A stretch of 64,000 bases of DNA. Origin: CF-162 sp963667205 (GTDB taxonomy: Bacteria; Chloroflexota; Dehalococcoidia; SM23-28-2; RBG-16-64-32). Below the pieces are notes generated by a model. That model searched no databases. It was not told the DNA's origin and saw nothing but the letters and a program-made list of their open reading frames with translations. Below are positions 1 through 8,508 of this stretch, piece after piece. The first letter of the stretch is position 1. Each line of letters opens with the position of its first letter. Both the position numbers and the translations under genes were made by a program. Location of the stretch: NCBI GenBank assembly GCA_963667205.1, contig OY762959.1, positions 1,612,001 through 1,676,000 on the forward strand, written 5' to 3'.

Positions 1-19
1 GACGGCTTGAGCCGCCGCT

Positions 20-37
20 GGGGGCGCTTCTGCCCCC
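20..37. other. GC hairpin at left edge
   Basis: A 6-bp stem (GGGGGC at 20-25, GCCCCC at 32-37) with a 6-nt loop lies just inside the window edge. No T-run follows on either strand, so it is a weak terminator candidate for a gene outside the window. I see no gene in 38-191. Confidence 0.25.
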
Positions 38-191
38 GCGCTGCTCGCTGTTTGCCGGTCAGCGACGATGTCGAGTCCTGAGTTTCCGTCATGATCGGGA
101 TGCATCCTCTATGAAGTGTCGCCCATTATAGACAGTTTCCGACGAGGTCAAGCGGGAACGGTGTCCGGCACTCGGACGGTCAGTGAGAAGA

Positions 192-224
192 CTTGACTCC
201 CGGATACCTAGTCCGGGAGTCAAG
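192..224 (-). terminator. 13-bp perfect hairpin downstream of att copy 1
   Basis: Positions 192-204 and 212-224 are perfect reverse complements with a 7-nt loop. Read on the minus strand, the hairpin lies just downstream of the tRNA-Lys 3' half, where a tRNA terminator would be. The stem contains GACTCCCGGA, which recurs inside the tRNA fragment at 297-306. Shorter CCCGGA/TCCGGG hairpins stand at the same place beside the other two copies (18826-18844, 23303-23321). It could be a terminator, an integrase-binding site, or both. Confidence 0.45.
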
Positions 225-268
225 GGAAACGGCCACTTCGGGCGACCGGCATAGATAGGGAAGCCACG

Positions 269-319
269 TGGAGGGCCCGGTGGGATTCGAACCCACGACT
301 CCCGGATTAAAAGTCACAC
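269..319 (-). repeat. Island attachment site copy 1 (tRNA-Lys 3' half)
   Basis: Read on the minus strand this is the 3' half of a tRNA. It has an anticodon loop CTTTTAA (TTT, Lys), a 5-nt variable region, a perfect T stem (GTGGG/CCCAC) around TTCGAAT, a 3' acceptor strand CGGGCCC, discriminator T and encoded CCA. The 5' side of the anticodon stem does not pair (TGTGA against TCCGG) and no D arm is present, so this is not a functional gene. The same ~51 bp recurs at 18895-18945 and 23375-23425. It is the expected att remnant of an island integrated in the 3' end of tRNA-Lys. Confidence 0.85.
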
Positions 320-356
320 GGTGCAGGCCTAATTGTTAAGGCGGTAGATGCGAAAT

Positions 357-468
357 CCGGGGTGAAACCGGGGTAAGAACAGGGTGAAAACGACCCCGCG
401 CGAAAACAGGTCAATTGATAAGGCGCCAGATACGGAAACTTCAGGGGAGCTTCAGGGACACTTCAGGG
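357..468. repeat. Short direct repeats between att and integrase gene
   Basis: Between att copy 1 and the integrase stop codon lie two sets of short direct repeats. One is CCGGGGTGAAA, CCGGGGTAAG and CAGGGTGAAAA at 357-390. The other is three CTTCAGGG units at 439-468. The whole block recurs unchanged at 18983-19094. Closely spaced direct repeats between att and int resemble arm-type integrase sites, but that role is inference. Confidence 0.35.
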
Positions 469-497
469 AAATCGGGGGGGTCCGGGGAGAACTGAAG

Positions 498-1415
498 TCA
501 CGCTGCCGGGAGCGTTTTGAGCCGATCACCGGGACTGAACGAAGCGTGGGCCTGAGCCGCCTTCTCCGCATCGTACGAGGCCGTGTACCGGCGCAGCATC
601 GCCGACGTTGAGTGCCCGAGGAGGCGCTGGACGTCGATCTCCCGGGCCTGCTGTTCAATCGCCCAGGTGGCGAACGTGTGACGGAAGCGGTGAGGGTGCA
701 CCTTGGCGATGCCGCACTCTTCACCCAGCCTCTGGAAGATCGTCCGCATGGCGCTGCGGTTCAGGTGACGGCCGCCGCGGGCAGTCAGCAACAAGTAGCC
801 TGGTGCGTCTCCTCGGAAAGAGCGGATGTAGTGCTCCAGTGCCTGACGCGCGCGCTCGCCGAAGCGGACCACCCGCTGCTTGTTCCCCTTGGCGTGCTTG
901 ATCAGCATCCGTTGGGCAGCAAAGTCTACGTCCGCCAGCTCAAGATTAGCGAGCTCGCTGGCCCGGAGGCCTGTGTCGAGGAGTACCAGGATCAGGGCTT
1001 GGTTACGAGCCCCCTTCCGCGTGCCGGCGTCACAGTAACTGAGGAGTTGCTGGATATCGTCTGCCGTAAACGGCTGCACGACCTTCTGCGGGACCTTGAT
1101 GTTCTTGACCTTCATGAACGGGTTGGACGAGATGTAGTCGTGGCGGAGGAGCCAGGAGAAGAAGGCACGTGTCTCTCGCTGCCGTCGCCATTGCGTGATT
1201 GCGGAGACTCCCGTGCTCCCGACGTGGCCCAGGAACTCGTAGACGTCGGCTGGCCGAAACAGACCCGGATCGGCTGGTAGGCCCAGGCGCTCCACCACTC
1301 GCATGAAGAGTTTGAGCGTCTCGCCGTACGACCGAAGCGTTTCTGGCGACTTGCCCTCGATACCACATGACGTGATGTAGAGGGACGAGAGTGACTGGAG
1401 TGACTCGCTAACCAT
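498..1415 (-). CDS. Tyrosine recombinase/integrase, island A
   Basis: A 305-residue XerC/D-like recombinase with an N-terminal SAM-like core-binding domain (about residues 5-90) and a C-terminal catalytic domain. The catalytic set is readable: Arg in TGLRASEL, Lys in KGNKQR, HRFRH, the second His in LLGHS and Tyr in LRRYTASY. It is transcribed toward att copy 1, about 180 bp away, as in tRNA-targeting integrative elements. A near-identical protein lies at 19124-20041. The DNA of the two copies is the same through the att and the 3' two thirds of the gene, but differs in the 5' third. Confidence 0.93.
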   Translation of the reverse strand: MVSESLQSLSSLYITSCGIEGKSPETLRSYGETLKLFMRVVERLGLPADPGLFRPADVYEFLGHVGSTGVSAITQWRRQRETRAFFSWLLRHDYISSNPFMKVKNIKVPQKVVQPFTADDIQQLLSYCDAGTRKGARNQALILVLLDTGLRASELANLELADVDFAAQRMLIKHAKGNKQRVVRFGERARQALEHYIRSFRGDAPGYLLLTARGGRHLNRSAMRTIFQRLGEECGIAKVHPHRFRHTFATWAIEQQAREIDVQRLLGHSTSAMLRRYTASYDAEKAAQAHASFSPGDRLKTLPAA

Positions 1416-1631
1416 CGGTCACATCACTCACTCAGCTGGGCTGATAAGTCAACTGAATCTGGCGTTATAGAGAGATCTCTGCCCGTGCCGAGAAGCGGTG
1501 GTACGTGGTTGCTCTCGCTCCGCGCCTGATAACCCGGACGCAGGTGTGCTCGAGAGAATGGCAGACGACCTGCGCCAGATGTAGATCACCGCCGCGAACG
1601 GTGCTCTTCAAGCAGAGTTATCGGCTGTAAG

Positions 1632-1749
1632 AAGAGCGACAGGTAGGTGATCAATGTGGGGCCTCCACTGGGTGCGATGCCCCAACGCTGCCCCCAACTA
1701 GCTCACGGCGTCAACCTTCCAGATACGGATGATATTTTGGCACCCCACA
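1632..1749 (-). mobile_element. Left-end remnant of the 1,174-bp IS
   Basis: On the minus strand this matches the left end of the IS at 20756-21929: terminal TGTGGGGTGCCAAAA, then ATCCGTATCTGG, then the leader with GGAGGCC and the first transposase codons (MITYLSL). Homology stops after about 118 bp, so the rest of the element is gone. The flanks 1416-1631 and 1750-1871 hold nothing else I can recognise. Confidence 0.75.
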
Positions 1750-1871
1750 GGTGGCCTGAGTCGCTTCAGTCAATTTCTGCAACGCCCACCTACTCTGAGC
1801 TCGGCTTCGCAGCCTTGCTCGCACATCCTTTACATCCAACCCTTCGGCAGAGGGCAGCAGTCGGTGCCCCT

Positions 1872-3305
1872 CTAATGGCGCCTGCCGAGATAGTGCGGAC
1901 TGAGCCCGAAGAATACCTCGGCTGCCTCCATGAGAGTCTCGCTGAGGGTCGGGTGGGGGTGGATGGTGAGGCGAAGATCATCGAGGCGGGCGCCAATCTC
2001 CACGGCGAGGGCGCCCTCCGCGATGAGCTCTCCGGCGCCGCGGCCGGCGATGCCGACGCCGAGGACGCGCTCCGTGCCCGGCTCCACGACCAGCTTTGTG
2101 ACGCCCCGTGGACGGCCCACCGTGGCCGCGCGTCCAGAGGCGGTCCACGGATACCGGACTATTTCGACCTCGATCTGGCCCACTCGCGCCTGGGACTCGG
2201 TGAGGCCGCACCAGGCGACCTCAGGGTCGGTATAGACAACCGCTGGTATAGCCGCCGGTTCCCATACGACCGGCTCGCCAGCTATCGCGTCGACGGCGAC
2301 ACGGGCCTCGTGGGTGGCCTTGTGGGCTAGCATCGGTTCGCCAACGACGTCGCCGATCGCGAAGATCGCCGGCTCAGAGGTGCGGCGATGGCCGTCGATC
2401 TCTATGAAGCCGCGCTCGTCCACCGTCGCCTGCGTTGTCTCGAGGCCCAAGGAGGCTGAATTCGGGCGGCGGCCGGTCGCGATCAGTACGCGGTCGTACA
2501 TACGGGCTTCATCGAGGTCGGCACTCGATAGCTGCGCTTCCACGCCGTCTTTTTCCTCCCGCAGTTCGACGACACGAGTGTCGAGCAGGACATCTTCAAT
2601 GCGCTCCCTGATAGAGGCGTCGAGGACCCTCGTGAGGTCGGCGTCGGCCCCTGGCAGGAGCGAGCCGGTCATCTCGACGACGGTGACGCCCGACCCGAGC
2701 GCGGCATATACGGTCGCCATCTCGAGGCCGATGTACCCGCCGCCGATAACGAGCAGCCGCGCCGGCACCTCTGGCAGCCGAAGGGCGATGGTGGAGTCCC
2801 ACACGCGGTTAGAGGCCATCTGGAGCGGCTCGGGGATGAGGGGGAGCGAGCCGGTGGCGACGATCGCGTAATCGAACTGGATGCTGGTGACCTCTCCATC
2901 GAGGGCGACGTGGAGGGTGTGGGAGTCGATGAACCGGCTCCGGCCGTGGACGCGCTTGACCTTGCGGGCCTTGGCGATCTGGGCGAGGCCGCTCGTCATC
3001 TTACCTACGACCTCGCGGTCTTTCCACTCACGCAGACGATCGAGGTCGATGTCTGGTTCGCCGAAGGTCAGTCCCATGGCCCCGGCCTCGGCTGCGTCGT
3101 GAAGGAGTTCTGCCGCGTGCAGGAGTGCCTTGGAGGGGATGCAGCCATCGTAGAGACAGACGCCGCCCGGATTCGGACGATCGTCGATCAAGGTCACATC
3201 AAATCCGCGTTCGGAGGCGAAGAACGCCGCTGGGTAACCACCGGGCCCCGCGCCAAGCACGGCGACACGCGGCGGGCGCACCGTCCCGGCGCTGTCGTCA
3301 GCCAC
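1872..3305 (-). CDS. lpdA: Dihydrolipoamide dehydrogenase (E3)
   Basis: The flavoprotein that reoxidises dihydrolipoyl groups of the pyruvate dehydrogenase complex with NAD+. 477 residues, usual for the family. It shows an N-terminal FAD motif (GAGPGGYPAA), the redox disulfide CLYDGC followed by IPSK (family usual CLNVGC), an NAD motif (GGGYIGLEMA), a second FAD stretch (AIGDVVG) and the C-terminal His-Glu pair in HPHPTLSET. GTG start, one base after the E2 stop codon, so it is translated with aceF and aceE. The pdh genes sit inside a tRNA-targeting island, which is unusual. Confidence 0.95.
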   Translation of the reverse strand: MADDSAGTVRPPRVAVLGAGPGGYPAAFFASERGFDVTLIDDRPNPGGVCLYDGCIPSKALLHAAELLHDAAEAGAMGLTFGEPDIDLDRLREWKDREVVGKMTSGLAQIAKARKVKRVHGRSRFIDSHTLHVALDGEVTSIQFDYAIVATGSLPLIPEPLQMASNRVWDSTIALRLPEVPARLLVIGGGYIGLEMATVYAALGSGVTVVEMTGSLLPGADADLTRVLDASIRERIEDVLLDTRVVELREEKDGVEAQLSSADLDEARMYDRVLIATGRRPNSASLGLETTQATVDERGFIEIDGHRRTSEPAIFAIGDVVGEPMLAHKATHEARVAVDAIAGEPVVWEPAAIPAVVYTDPEVAWCGLTESQARVGQIEVEIVRYPWTASGRAATVGRPRGVTKLVVEPGTERVLGVGIAGRGAGELIAEGALAVEIGARLDDLRLTIHPHPTLSETLMEAAEVFFGLSPHYLGRRH

Positions 3306-3306
3306 G

Positions 3307-4698
3307 CTAGCCCTCCAACGCCATCAGCATCGGATTGCGGATCGCCTCTATGATCCAGGACATGAAGCGAGCGCCGTCTGCGCCGTCCAGCACGCGGTGG
3401 TCATGGCCGAAGGACAACGGTATGATCAATCGCGGCGTGAACTCAGTTCGCTCGTCGTCCCAGACGGCTTTTGGCTCGGCCCTGCCGAGTCCGAGGACAG
3501 CGACCTCCGGCCAGTTGATGATCGGATCGAAGTAGCCTGTCCCCAGGCTACCCAGATTGGTCACGGTAAACGTGCTGCCACGCATTTCCTCGAGCGTCAG
3601 CTTATTCTTGCGAGAACGCTCCGCGATCTCGTTGAGCTCTACTGAAATCTCAATGATGTTTTTCTCGTCGACGTTGTCGATCTTGGGCACTACCAGCCCG
3701 CGATCGGTATCAACTGCGACGCCGATGTGGACGTAATCCTTCAGGATCAGTTCCTGCGTCTCCGGATCGTAAGAGGAGTTTACTCGGGGGTGGGCGCGCA
3801 GCGCCGCTGCCACAACCTTCACCATCATCACGGAGATGGTGAGGTTGCCGCCGGCCCCACGGGCTCGCTCCTTGTACTGCTGGCGCAGTTCTTCCATGGT
3901 GGTGATGTCCGCGTGGTACTGCAGATGGACGTGAGGAATCTCGGTCCACGATTGCGCCATGTTCCGCGAGACCGTTCGTCGGAGTCGGCTCAACGGTTCA
4001 CGCGTGACGGGACCCCATTGCGCGAAGTCCGGGAGGGGCCGGAATTGCGCGCTCACACCGGGGCCCTCAGACGGGGCGGAGGCACGCGTCGGAGCCCTGC
4101 GTTCGCGTGAGGCCAGCTTCACGTCGTCCTCGGTGATCCGTCCGCCCGGGCCGCTCCCCGCGACGGTGCCGAGGTCGACTCCTATCTCTCGCGCGAACTT
4201 CCGAACCGAAGGCGAAGCGAAGGTGGGGCGGTCGCCGGGCGCGGGGGTCACGGCCGGAGCGGGTGGTTCAGTCCGGCGCAGCTCTTGCTCTGCGGTGGGC
4301 GCCGGCTCTTCAGTGGGAGGTGGTGCCTCGTCGCGAGCCTCGGTAGCCGGCTGCTCTTCTTCAGCCCGCGCCGAGACCTCAGCCTCTTTTTCGGCTGGCG
4401 TCGGTTCCGCGGCTGGCGTCTCCGTCGCTTCCTCGGGTTCGGCCTCGGTGGGCGGAACTGCGTCGGCGGGCTCGATCGTCATGATGAGCTGGCCGACCTT
4501 GATTGTGTCTCCCTCACTGACGTGTATCTTCGTGATGGTGCCGGCGATCTCGGCGGGTACTTCCAGGGTTGCCTTCTCGGTTTCGATCTCGATCAGCAGC
4601 TGGGCCGCCTCGACGGCATCTCCCTCAGAGACGAGAACCTTGAGGACATCCGCTTCCTCGATGTCCTCCCCAAGCTCGGGGAGCCTGAATTCAGTCAT
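3307..4698 (-). CDS. aceF: Pyruvate dehydrogenase E2, dihydrolipoyl acetyltransferase
   Basis: 463 residues. One lipoyl domain at about 1-78 has the lipoylated Lys42 in ETEKATLEV. A Pro/Glu/Ala-rich linker follows (about 80-155), then a peripheral subunit-binding domain (about 160-198, VRKFAREIGVDL...GRITEDDV) and the catalytic acyltransferase domain ending near the active site DHRVLDGA. It transfers the acetyl group from E1 to CoA and forms the core of the complex. It follows aceE by 31 bp and precedes lpd by 1 bp. The family also includes 2-oxoglutarate and branched-chain E2s; the aceE-type E1 next door decides for pyruvate. Confidence 0.94.
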   Translation of the reverse strand: MTEFRLPELGEDIEEADVLKVLVSEGDAVEAAQLLIEIETEKATLEVPAEIAGTITKIHVSEGDTIKVGQLIMTIEPADAVPPTEAEPEEATETPAAEPTPAEKEAEVSARAEEEQPATEARDEAPPPTEEPAPTAEQELRRTEPPAPAVTPAPGDRPTFASPSVRKFAREIGVDLGTVAGSGPGGRITEDDVKLASRERRAPTRASAPSEGPGVSAQFRPLPDFAQWGPVTREPLSRLRRTVSRNMAQSWTEIPHVHLQYHADITTMEELRQQYKERARGAGGNLTISVMMVKVVAAALRAHPRVNSSYDPETQELILKDYVHIGVAVDTDRGLVVPKIDNVDEKNIIEISVELNEIAERSRKNKLTLEEMRGSTFTVTNLGSLGTGYFDPIINWPEVAVLGLGRAEPKAVWDDERTEFTPRLIIPLSFGHDHRVLDGADGARFMSWIIEAIRNPMLMALEG

Positions 4699-4729
4699 TA
4701 CGTGCTTCCGTTTGTCCTTTCATGAGGTC

Positions 4730-7438
4730 TTATACCGTTGCCGGATTCGGTCGCTCAACGTCAAGTTCCAGTCTCTGCCCTGCTTCGGTGGCGACGCTGG
4801 CGGGGACTTGCTCGTCGCGTGCGAGTGCGGACAAAGCCGCGAAGGCGATGTGCCGCGCGTCGACCTCGAAGTGGTCGCGGAGGGCCTCGCGAGTGTCGGA
4901 GCGGCCGAAGCCGTCGGTGCCGAGGGAGATGAAGCGAGCATCGACCCACTTCGCGAGACCGTCCGGGAGCGCCTTCATGTAGTCGCTAGCCGCCACGACG
5001 AGACTTGGCTGATCGCCAAGCTGCTCGACGAGATACGGCCGGCGCTCGGGAACATCCGGGTGCAGCACGTTCCAGCGATCGACTTCGATCGCATCTCGCC
5101 GGAGCTCCGTCCAGGACGTGACCGACCAGACATCTGAGGCGACGCGGAATTGTTCCGAAAGCAATTCCTGCGCTGTCAGGGCCTCCTTCAGGATCGCGCC
5201 GGAGCCCAGGAGGTTGACCCGGGGCCGGCCTTCCTTTCCGAGCGAACGGAAGCGGTACATACCGCGCATAATGCCCTCGCGAATGCCGTCGTCCTCGGGC
5301 ATCGGTGGGTGGACGTAGTTCTCGTTGCCAACCGTGAGGTAGTACATGCGCTCGGACCCGTCGACGAACATCTCACGGATGCCTTCCTCCAAGATCACGG
5401 CGATTTCGTAGGCGAAGGCGGGATCGTACGAGCGCATCGTTGGCACGACGGAGGCGAGCAGATGGCTATGGCCGTCCTGGTGCTGGAGGCCTTCGCCGTT
5501 CAGGGTGGTGCGCCCGGCGGTTCCTCCCACGAGGAAGCCGCGCGTCCGCGCATCAGCGGCGGCCCAGACAAGATCACCTATGCGCTGCATGCCGAACATC
5601 GAATAGAAGATGAAGAACGGGATCGTCGTCACGCCCGACGTCATGGCGGACGTGCCAGCGGCGATGAACGAAGACATCGAACCCGCTTCCGTGATCCCCT
5701 CCTCGAGGACCTGGCCGTCTTTCGCTTCCCTGTAGTAGAGCAGGTTTGTCGCATCGACGGGCTCGTAGGTCTGCCCAAGAGAAGAATAGATGCCGAACGA
5801 GCGGAAGAACGTGTCCATCCCGAACGTCCGCGCCTCGTCGGGCACGATGGGAACGATCCGTTTACCCACCTGCTTGTCACGCATCAGCGCTGCGAGCAAG
5901 CGGACGAGAACCATCGTTGTCGAGGCTTCGCGTTCGCCGGAGCCGCCGAGGAACTCAGCAAAGACTTCTGATGACGGCGGTAAGACGGTCGCGTTGCGGA
6001 CGCGGCGCTGGGGGAGCGGACCGCCGAGGGCGCGGCGACGCTCGTTCAGGTAGCGAATCTCGGCGCTGTCCTTGCCAGGCCGGTAGAGTGGAGCACCCGC
6101 CACCTCTTCGTCAGACAGAGGGATGTCGAAACGGTCGCGGAAGGAGAGGAGTTCCTGCGTATTCAGCTGCTTCTGCTGGTGTGTGATATTGCGGCCTTCG
6201 CCGGCCTCGCCCAGGCCGTAGCCTTTGATTGTGCGGGCGAGAATTACGGTCGGCGTGCCCTTGTTTTCTACGGCGGCGCGGTAGGCGGCGTAGACCTTGT
6301 ATGTGTCGTGGCCACCGAGGCGCAATCGCCACAACTCATCGTCACTGAAACGGGCCACCATGCGCTCCAGGCGCGGGTCGACACCCCAGAAGTGCTCGCG
6401 TATGTATGCGCCACCGGCCACCGAGTACTTCTGGTACTCGCCGTCGACGACCGCGCCCATGCGGTCGACCAGGAGGCCGTCGTGGTCCTTGGCGAGCAAG
6501 GGGTCCCAGTCGCTGCCCCAGATGACCTTGATGACGTTCCAGCCGACGCCGCGGAAGACCGCCTCCAGCTCCTGAATGATCTGGCCGTTGCCGCGCACGG
6601 GGCCGTCCAGCCGCTGCAGGTTGCAGTTCACGACGAAGATGAGGTTGTCCAGCCTCTCCCGCGCCGCGAGGGAGATCGCACCCAGCGACTCCGGCTCGTC
6701 GGTCTCGCCATCGCCGAGGAAGCACCAGACGTGCTGATCGTTCGACTTGGAAAGGCCGCGGGCCTGCATATAGCGGAGGAAGCGGGCCTGGTAGATCGCC
6801 ATGATCGGGGAGAGGCCCATCGACACCGTCGGCAGCTGCCATAAGTCCTGCATGAGCCAGGGGTGCGGGTAGGAGGCAAGGCCGCCGCCTTCCGAGAACT
6901 CTCGGCGGAAGTTGTGCAGCTCCTTGGGCGAGAGCCTGCCCTCGAGGTAGGCGCGCGCGTACATACCTGGTGAGGCGTGCCCCTGGAAGTAGACGAGATC
7001 GCCGCCGCTGGGGTCGTCCGGGCCGCGGAAGAAGTGGTTGAAGCCCACCTCGTAGAGTGTTGCGGCGGAGGCATAGGTTGAGATGTGGCCACCGATGCCA
7101 GGGCTCTTCTCGTTCGCCTCGCTGACCATCGCCAGCGCGTTCCAGCGGACGATGCTCTTGATTCGGCGCTCTAATTCGACGGTCCCGGGATAGCGCGGCT
7201 GCATCTCGGCCGGTATCGTGTTTACGTATGGGGTGCGAGACGTGACCGGCAGAGTGACACCGAGACGCTGCGCCGAAATCTGCAGCGTCTGGAGTAGCCT
7301 CGAAGCGCGTTCGGGGCCGCGGCTACGCGTTACGTCGCGCAGGGCGTCGACCCATTCTTTCGTTTCGACCCAGTCGGCACTCTCGACTCCCACTGGGCGC
7401 TCTTGATCCTTCTCAGCCTCTGTCTGTTGAGCGTTCAT
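4730..7438 (-). CDS. aceE: Pyruvate dehydrogenase E1, homodimeric type
   Basis: About 900 residues, the length of homodimeric AceE and unlike the two-subunit alpha/beta E1. The thiamine diphosphate motif is present as GDGETDEPES ending in VVNCN. Other readable family stretches are SYPHPWLMQDLW and the C-terminal transketolase-like domain (GTAGRTTLNGEGLQHQDGHS). It decarboxylates pyruvate and acetylates the lipoyl group of E2. First gene of the aceE-aceF-lpd operon. The codon before this ATG is GTG (7441-7439), an alternative start. No clear promoter was seen in 7439-7575. Confidence 0.95.
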   Translation of the reverse strand: MNAQQTEAEKDQERPVGVESADWVETKEWVDALRDVTRSRGPERASRLLQTLQISAQRLGVTLPVTSRTPYVNTIPAEMQPRYPGTVELERRIKSIVRWNALAMVSEANEKSPGIGGHISTYASAATLYEVGFNHFFRGPDDPSGGDLVYFQGHASPGMYARAYLEGRLSPKELHNFRREFSEGGGLASYPHPWLMQDLWQLPTVSMGLSPIMAIYQARFLRYMQARGLSKSNDQHVWCFLGDGETDEPESLGAISLAARERLDNLIFVVNCNLQRLDGPVRGNGQIIQELEAVFRGVGWNVIKVIWGSDWDPLLAKDHDGLLVDRMGAVVDGEYQKYSVAGGAYIREHFWGVDPRLERMVARFSDDELWRLRLGGHDTYKVYAAYRAAVENKGTPTVILARTIKGYGLGEAGEGRNITHQQKQLNTQELLSFRDRFDIPLSDEEVAGAPLYRPGKDSAEIRYLNERRRALGGPLPQRRVRNATVLPPSSEVFAEFLGGSGEREASTTMVLVRLLAALMRDKQVGKRIVPIVPDEARTFGMDTFFRSFGIYSSLGQTYEPVDATNLLYYREAKDGQVLEEGITEAGSMSSFIAAGTSAMTSGVTTIPFFIFYSMFGMQRIGDLVWAAADARTRGFLVGGTAGRTTLNGEGLQHQDGHSHLLASVVPTMRSYDPAFAYEIAVILEEGIREMFVDGSERMYYLTVGNENYVHPPMPEDDGIREGIMRGMYRFRSLGKEGRPRVNLLGSGAILKEALTAQELLSEQFRVASDVWSVTSWTELRRDAIEVDRWNVLHPDVPERRPYLVEQLGDQPSLVVAASDYMKALPDGLAKWVDARFISLGTDGFGRSDTREALRDHFEVDARHIAFAALSALARDEQVPASVATEAGQRLELDVERPNPATV

Positions 7439-7575
7439 CACGGCCTACCAACTCTCAAATTAGTCCTTGTCTTGTTCACTCCAAGCCTCCCCGTATCAGC
7501 ACCGAGACCACACGCTCCCAGTCATCATCATATCGGTCGAACACAAACGCCACCTGTGGGTTCGCCTCTCCTCTC

Positions 7576-7986
7576 CTAGGGAGGTGAGGCCAGTCGCTTC
7601 GCGAAGCTGAGTTGATGGCCGTCGGGATCGGTGAGGTGGAAGTAACGTTCGCCCCACTCAGCGTCACGGGGGGTAGAGTCGGGGTCAAGGCCATTGGCCA
7701 CGGCACTTTCGTAAAGGGCATCGACGTCTGAAACGTAGAAGACAATACGCCCCCACCAGGACCACTGCCGATCCTTAGGTTGTCCGACGAGGTTCAGGTA
7801 CGAGGAGCCGACGGGAAAGCTGGTGAAATCCGAGTCCTCGTTCCCATAGCGGAGAGAGAAACCGAGGGAGCGGTAAAACCGAACCGCACGACCCATGTCG
7901 TGGGTTGCTAGTGTGACGGCGCTGATCGAGTTGATGGCAGGGGCGGCGAAGCCTGTGTGCTGGCGGTCTTCTGGGCGATCAGGCAT
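7576..7986 (-). CDS. VOC/glyoxalase-fold protein
   Basis: About 136 residues of the vicinal oxygen chelate superfamily: ITLATHD-like first strand (VTLATHDMGRAVRFYRSLG), central FYVSDVDALYESAV and C-terminal YFHLTDPDGHQLSFAK, which carries the usual metal Glu/His-type positions. The start is placed at the Met before PDRPEDRQ because the upstream reading frame is low-complexity. These proteins include glyoxalases, dioxygenases and resistance proteins, and the substrate cannot be told. It lies in the same direction as the pdh operon, upstream of it. Confidence 0.85.
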   Translation of the reverse strand: MPDRPEDRQHTGFAAPAINSISAVTLATHDMGRAVRFYRSLGFSLRYGNEDSDFTSFPVGSSYLNLVGQPKDRQWSWWGRIVFYVSDVDALYESAVANGLDPDSTPRDAEWGERYFHLTDPDGHQLSFAKRLASPP

Positions 7987-8098
7987 GACAGTGAAATTTG
8001 AGGGCCGGTCTACTTTTCCCCGCTGCCGCCGGGAGGGGAAGCCCATAACGGGGGAGACGAGGGGGGCCATCTTTGGGTCTGGTTCGAAGGAAGTCGAT

Positions 8099-8311
8099 TC
8101 ATTCCTTTTTCTTGATCTCGGTGATGACGTTGAGGAGAGCCTCGATAAGGACGGGGTCGCCCTCTCGTGGGTTGAGGTAGATGTAATTGTGGGCGATTCG
8201 GGACTGGCGGAGCGTGTCGGGCTCGTTGGTGTACGTGTAGAAGACCTCGTAGTACTGCTCGCCGTGGAGCAGGTACGGGTTGACGCGGCGGATAACGGCG
8301 TCACGGGCCAT
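8099..8311 (-). CDS. Small conserved-looking hypothetical protein
   Basis: 70 residues with a strong Shine-Dalgarno sequence (GGAGGTGAT) directly before the ATG, so translation is likely. The protein is hydrophilic with Tyr-rich segments (YYEVFYTYTNE) and a Lys/Glu C-terminus. I do not recognise a family. It is upstream of and co-directional with the VOC gene. 8312-8508 holds no gene that I can support. Confidence 0.6.
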   Translation of the reverse strand: MARDAVIRRVNPYLLHGEQYYEVFYTYTNEPDTLRQSRIAHNYIYLNPREGDPVLIEALLNVITEIKKKE

Positions 8312-8508
8312 GGATCACCTCCGTTCCAGTTGGCAGCACGGGCTAGGAACTAGGCTGGTATGGTTACTCTCGTCTGTCTAAGTCCAGCGAGGCGGAGTTG
8401 ATGATGACCGGTCGTCAGCCGGCGGTCAAGGCCCTCGAGTTGGGGCGGAAGGAGGAGACACGTTGCGGTTCGCCCAGCAGCAACGCCTCCGGCGACTAGA
8501 GAGAGATC

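Noticed and set aside
269..319. tRNA-Lys gene
   Set aside because: Only the 3' half is present; the anticodon stem does not pair and there is no D arm. The same applies at 18895 and 23375.
384..1280. Plus-strand ORFs duplicated at 19010-19906
   Set aside because: They are antisense to the integrase genes and conserved only because that DNA is duplicated.
3959..5137. 392-codon plus-strand ORF
   Set aside because: Antisense to aceF and the end of aceE, with Ser/Arg/Ala-rich shadow composition.
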